Assembly (NCBI GenBank): GCA_036274055.1
Contig: DASUGM010000085.1
Location: 1 to 5,500 of the forward strand
Source of the DNA: DASUGM01 sp036274055
GTDB taxonomy: Bacteria; Acidobacteriota; Vicinamibacteria; Vicinamibacterales; SCN-69-37
Direction of reading: 5' to 3'
DNA: 5,500 nucleotides
The position numbers were made by a program, and so were the translations under genes. A model generated the notes under the pieces. The model ran no database searches. It was not told where the DNA came from and saw only the letters and a list, made by a program, of their open reading frames with translations. Below are positions 4,147 to 5,500 of this stretch, piece by piece. Each line of letters starts with the position of its first letter. Positions within the stretch are counted from its first letter, which is position 1.

Positions 4147-5472
4147 ATGACCCGAAGAGTGGCCGTCGCGTTGTTCACGCTGGTGTGCGTCGTCAGCACC
4201 GGCGCATCGAGGATCGTCATCGCCATGCAGACGTTGTCGGCCGATGAAAAGGCGGTTGCCGCGTACGTCGACGCCCACGACGCCGAGGGTGTCGCGCTGC
4301 TCGAGAAGATCGTCAACATCAACAGCGGCACGCAGAACATCGAGGGCGTCAAGCAGGTTGGCGCGGTGCTGCGCGCGGAGTTCGACGCCCTTGGTTTCAA
4401 GACCGAGTGGGTCGATGGCGCGTCGTGGCAGCGCGCCGGCCACCTCGTTGCGACTAAGCCGGGACCGGGCCCGAAGATTCTCCTGATTGGGCATCTCGAC
4501 ACCGTGTTCGAGAAGGACAGCCCGTTTCAGAAGTTCGAGCGGATCGACGCGAAGACCGCGAAGGGCCCCGGGATCATCGACATGAAGGGCGGGGACGTCG
4601 TCATTGTCCAGGCGCTGAAGGCGCTGAAGGCCGCCGGCAAGCTCGACAGCATGAACATCGTCGTGGTCATGACCGGCGACGAGGAAGCGGCTGGACGGCC
4701 GCTGGTCCGCGCGCGCGCCGCCCTGGTGAACGCGGCCCAGGGCGCGGCGGCGGCGATTGGATTCGAGGACGGCGACGGCATTCCGTCGCACGCCGTCGTC
4801 GCCCGGCGCGGGACGACGGGCTGGCAGTTGACGGTGAAGGCGGCGACCGGGCATTCATCGCAGATCTTCGGCGACGCGCTCGGGTATGGCGCCGTGTTCG
4901 AGGCAGCGCGGATCGTCAACGCGTTTCGCGAAAAGCTCGCCGGGCAGCCGCACCTGACGTTCAATCCCGGCGTGTTCGTCGGCGGAACGACGACGGAGTA
5001 CGACGCGGCGAATTCTCGCGGCAGTGCGTCCGGAAAATCGAACGTCGTCGCGGAACAGGCGGTGGTGAGCGGCGATCTGCGGGCGTTGACGAACGAGCAG
5101 TTCGAGAACGCGAAGAAGACCATGCGTGAGATCGTCGGCCAGTCGCTGGCGAAGACGCACGCCGAGATCGTCTTCGACGAAGGCTATCCGCCGCTGGCGC
5201 CGAGCGCCGGCAACGAGAAGTTGCTGGTGATGTACGACAAAGCGAGCCGTGACCTCGGCCTCGGCGCGGTCGAGGCCGTGAATCCGGATCGCGCCGGCGC
5301 GGCCGACGTGTCGTTCATTGCCGGCGAGGTGCCGATGATCATCGACGCGGTCGGCCTCAAGGGCCACGACGATCACTCAGCTGGCGAGACGGCTGATCTG
5401 ACGACGCTGGCGAGTCAGGCCAAGCGTGCGGCTGTCCTCCTTCTGAGACTCTCGCGTGGGGTCGCGTCTTGA
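4147..5472 (+). CDS. Secreted M20-family zinc metallopeptidase (glutamate carboxypeptidase type)
   Basis: The 441-residue protein begins with MTRR and a hydrophobic run (VAVALFTLVCVVSTGA), a Sec signal peptide probably cleaved between residues 20 and 27, so it should be periplasmic or secreted. The M20 co-catalytic metal site is complete: GHLDTV (H116, D118), the bridging Asp in IIDMKGGD (D145), the catalytic Glu and metal Glu in GDEEAAG (E179, E180), an acidic ligand in FEDGD (E207 or D208), and H410 in the HSAGE motif. The dimerisation-domain GHSS sits at 235-238. The pattern is closest to carboxypeptidase G2/ArgE-DapE relatives that remove C-terminal Glu or similar residues from small peptides or N-acyl amino acids; the exact substrate cannot be read from sequence. 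The ATG at 4147 is preceded by AAGAGG (4138-4143) at a short 3-nt spacing. It follows the DAC gene by 40 nt with no terminator seen, so read-through is likely. Its TGA stop lies inside the palindrome at 5466-5500. Confidence 0.92.
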   Translation: MTRRVAVALFTLVCVVSTGASRIVIAMQTLSADEKAVAAYVDAHDAEGVALLEKIVNINSGTQNIEGVKQVGAVLRAEFDALGFKTEWVDGASWQRAGHLVATKPGPGPKILLIGHLDTVFEKDSPFQKFERIDAKTAKGPGIIDMKGGDVVIVQALKALKAAGKLDSMNIVVVMTGDEEAAGRPLVRARAALVNAAQGAAAAIGFEDGDGIPSHAVVARRGTTGWQLTVKAATGHSSQIFGDALGYGAVFEAARIVNAFREKLAGQPHLTFNPGVFVGGTTTEYDAANSRGSASGKSNVVAEQAVVSGDLRALTNEQFENAKKTMREIVGQSLAKTHAEIVFDEGYPPLAPSAGNEKLLVMYDKASRDLGLGAVEAVNPDRAGAADVSFIAGEVPMIIDAVGLKGHDDHSAGETADLTTLASQAKRAAVLLLRLSRGVAS

Positions 5473-5500
5473 ATTGACGTACGGTACGTCAATTCAAGAC
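5466..5500. repeat. Perfect 17-bp inverted repeat overlapping the M20 stop codon
   Basis: The left arm GTCTTGAATTGACGTAC (5466-5482) and right arm GTACGTCAATTCAAGAC (5484-5500) are exact reverse complements separated by a single G at 5483. The TGA stop (5470-5472) falls in the left arm. The symmetric core TTGACGTAC-G-GTACGTCAA resembles operators of TetR/AcrR-type dimeric repressors, suggesting that it controls a gene just beyond the right edge. It lacks a GC-rich stem and T-run, so it is a poor intrinsic terminator. Because the right arm ends exactly at the window edge, the repeat could be longer, or a fold-back assembly artefact. Confidence 0.7.

Noticed and set aside
4072..4854. 260-codon minus-strand open frame opposite the DAC 3' end and M20 5' half
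   Set aside because: The product has antisense-like composition (Arg/Asp/Leu-rich) and lies over the M20 metal-binding motifs, which establish the plus strand as coding.
5466..5500. Intrinsic terminator for the M20 gene
   Set aside because: The symmetry is perfect but the stem is AT-rich at its base, it overlaps the stop codon and no T-run is seen before the window ends. An operator or artefact fits better.

Overview
The window looks like GC-rich bacterial chromosome, most likely from a member of Acidobacteriota (perhaps the Vicinamibacteria). This is an inference from gene style: the PadR N-terminus, the cytoplasmic HtrA/PDZ-like protein paired with a small LuxR-type regulator, a DACNV-type diadenylate cyclase and secreted M20 peptidases are all familiar from that phylum. 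No rRNA or other marker gene is present to confirm it. There are no tRNA genes, CRISPR arrays or transposase genes.

Layout. Positions 1-120 (minus) hold the first 40 codons of a PadR-family repressor that runs off the left edge. After a repeat-containing gap (121-282) come four minus-strand genes, transcribed from about 2.6 kb down to 0.28 kb with gaps of only 29-36 nt: a small secreted four-cysteine protein (2595-2239), an HtrA-like trypsin-fold/PDZ protein whose three catalytic residues are all replaced (2207-1284), a short LuxR-type regulator with a curtailed receiver-like N-terminus (1254-838), and a secreted, possibly NTR/TIMP-like protein (801-283). A 194-nt divergent intergenic region (2596-2789) separates this cluster from two plus-strand genes: a TTG-initiated protein with a C-terminal diadenylate cyclase (DAC) domain and a putative N-terminal DACNV sensor domain (2790-4106), then, 40 nt on, a secreted M20-family metallopeptidase of the glutamate carboxypeptidase type (4147-5472). 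The peptidase stop codon lies inside a perfect 17-bp inverted repeat that ends exactly at the right edge.

How the parts may work together. The DAC protein is probably a c-di-AMP synthase tied to an unidentified sensory input; no c-di-AMP effector is visible. The minus-strand cluster combines envelope or secreted proteins, a non-proteolytic HtrA-like scaffold and a DNA-binding regulator, which would suit a stress or envelope-sensing module, but this is only inferred from gene order.

The most notable items are the HtrA pseudoprotease, a strong predicted RNA hairpin over both of its candidate start codons, a dispersed-repeat unit read in frame inside the LuxR regulator, the DAC enzyme, and the terminal palindrome.
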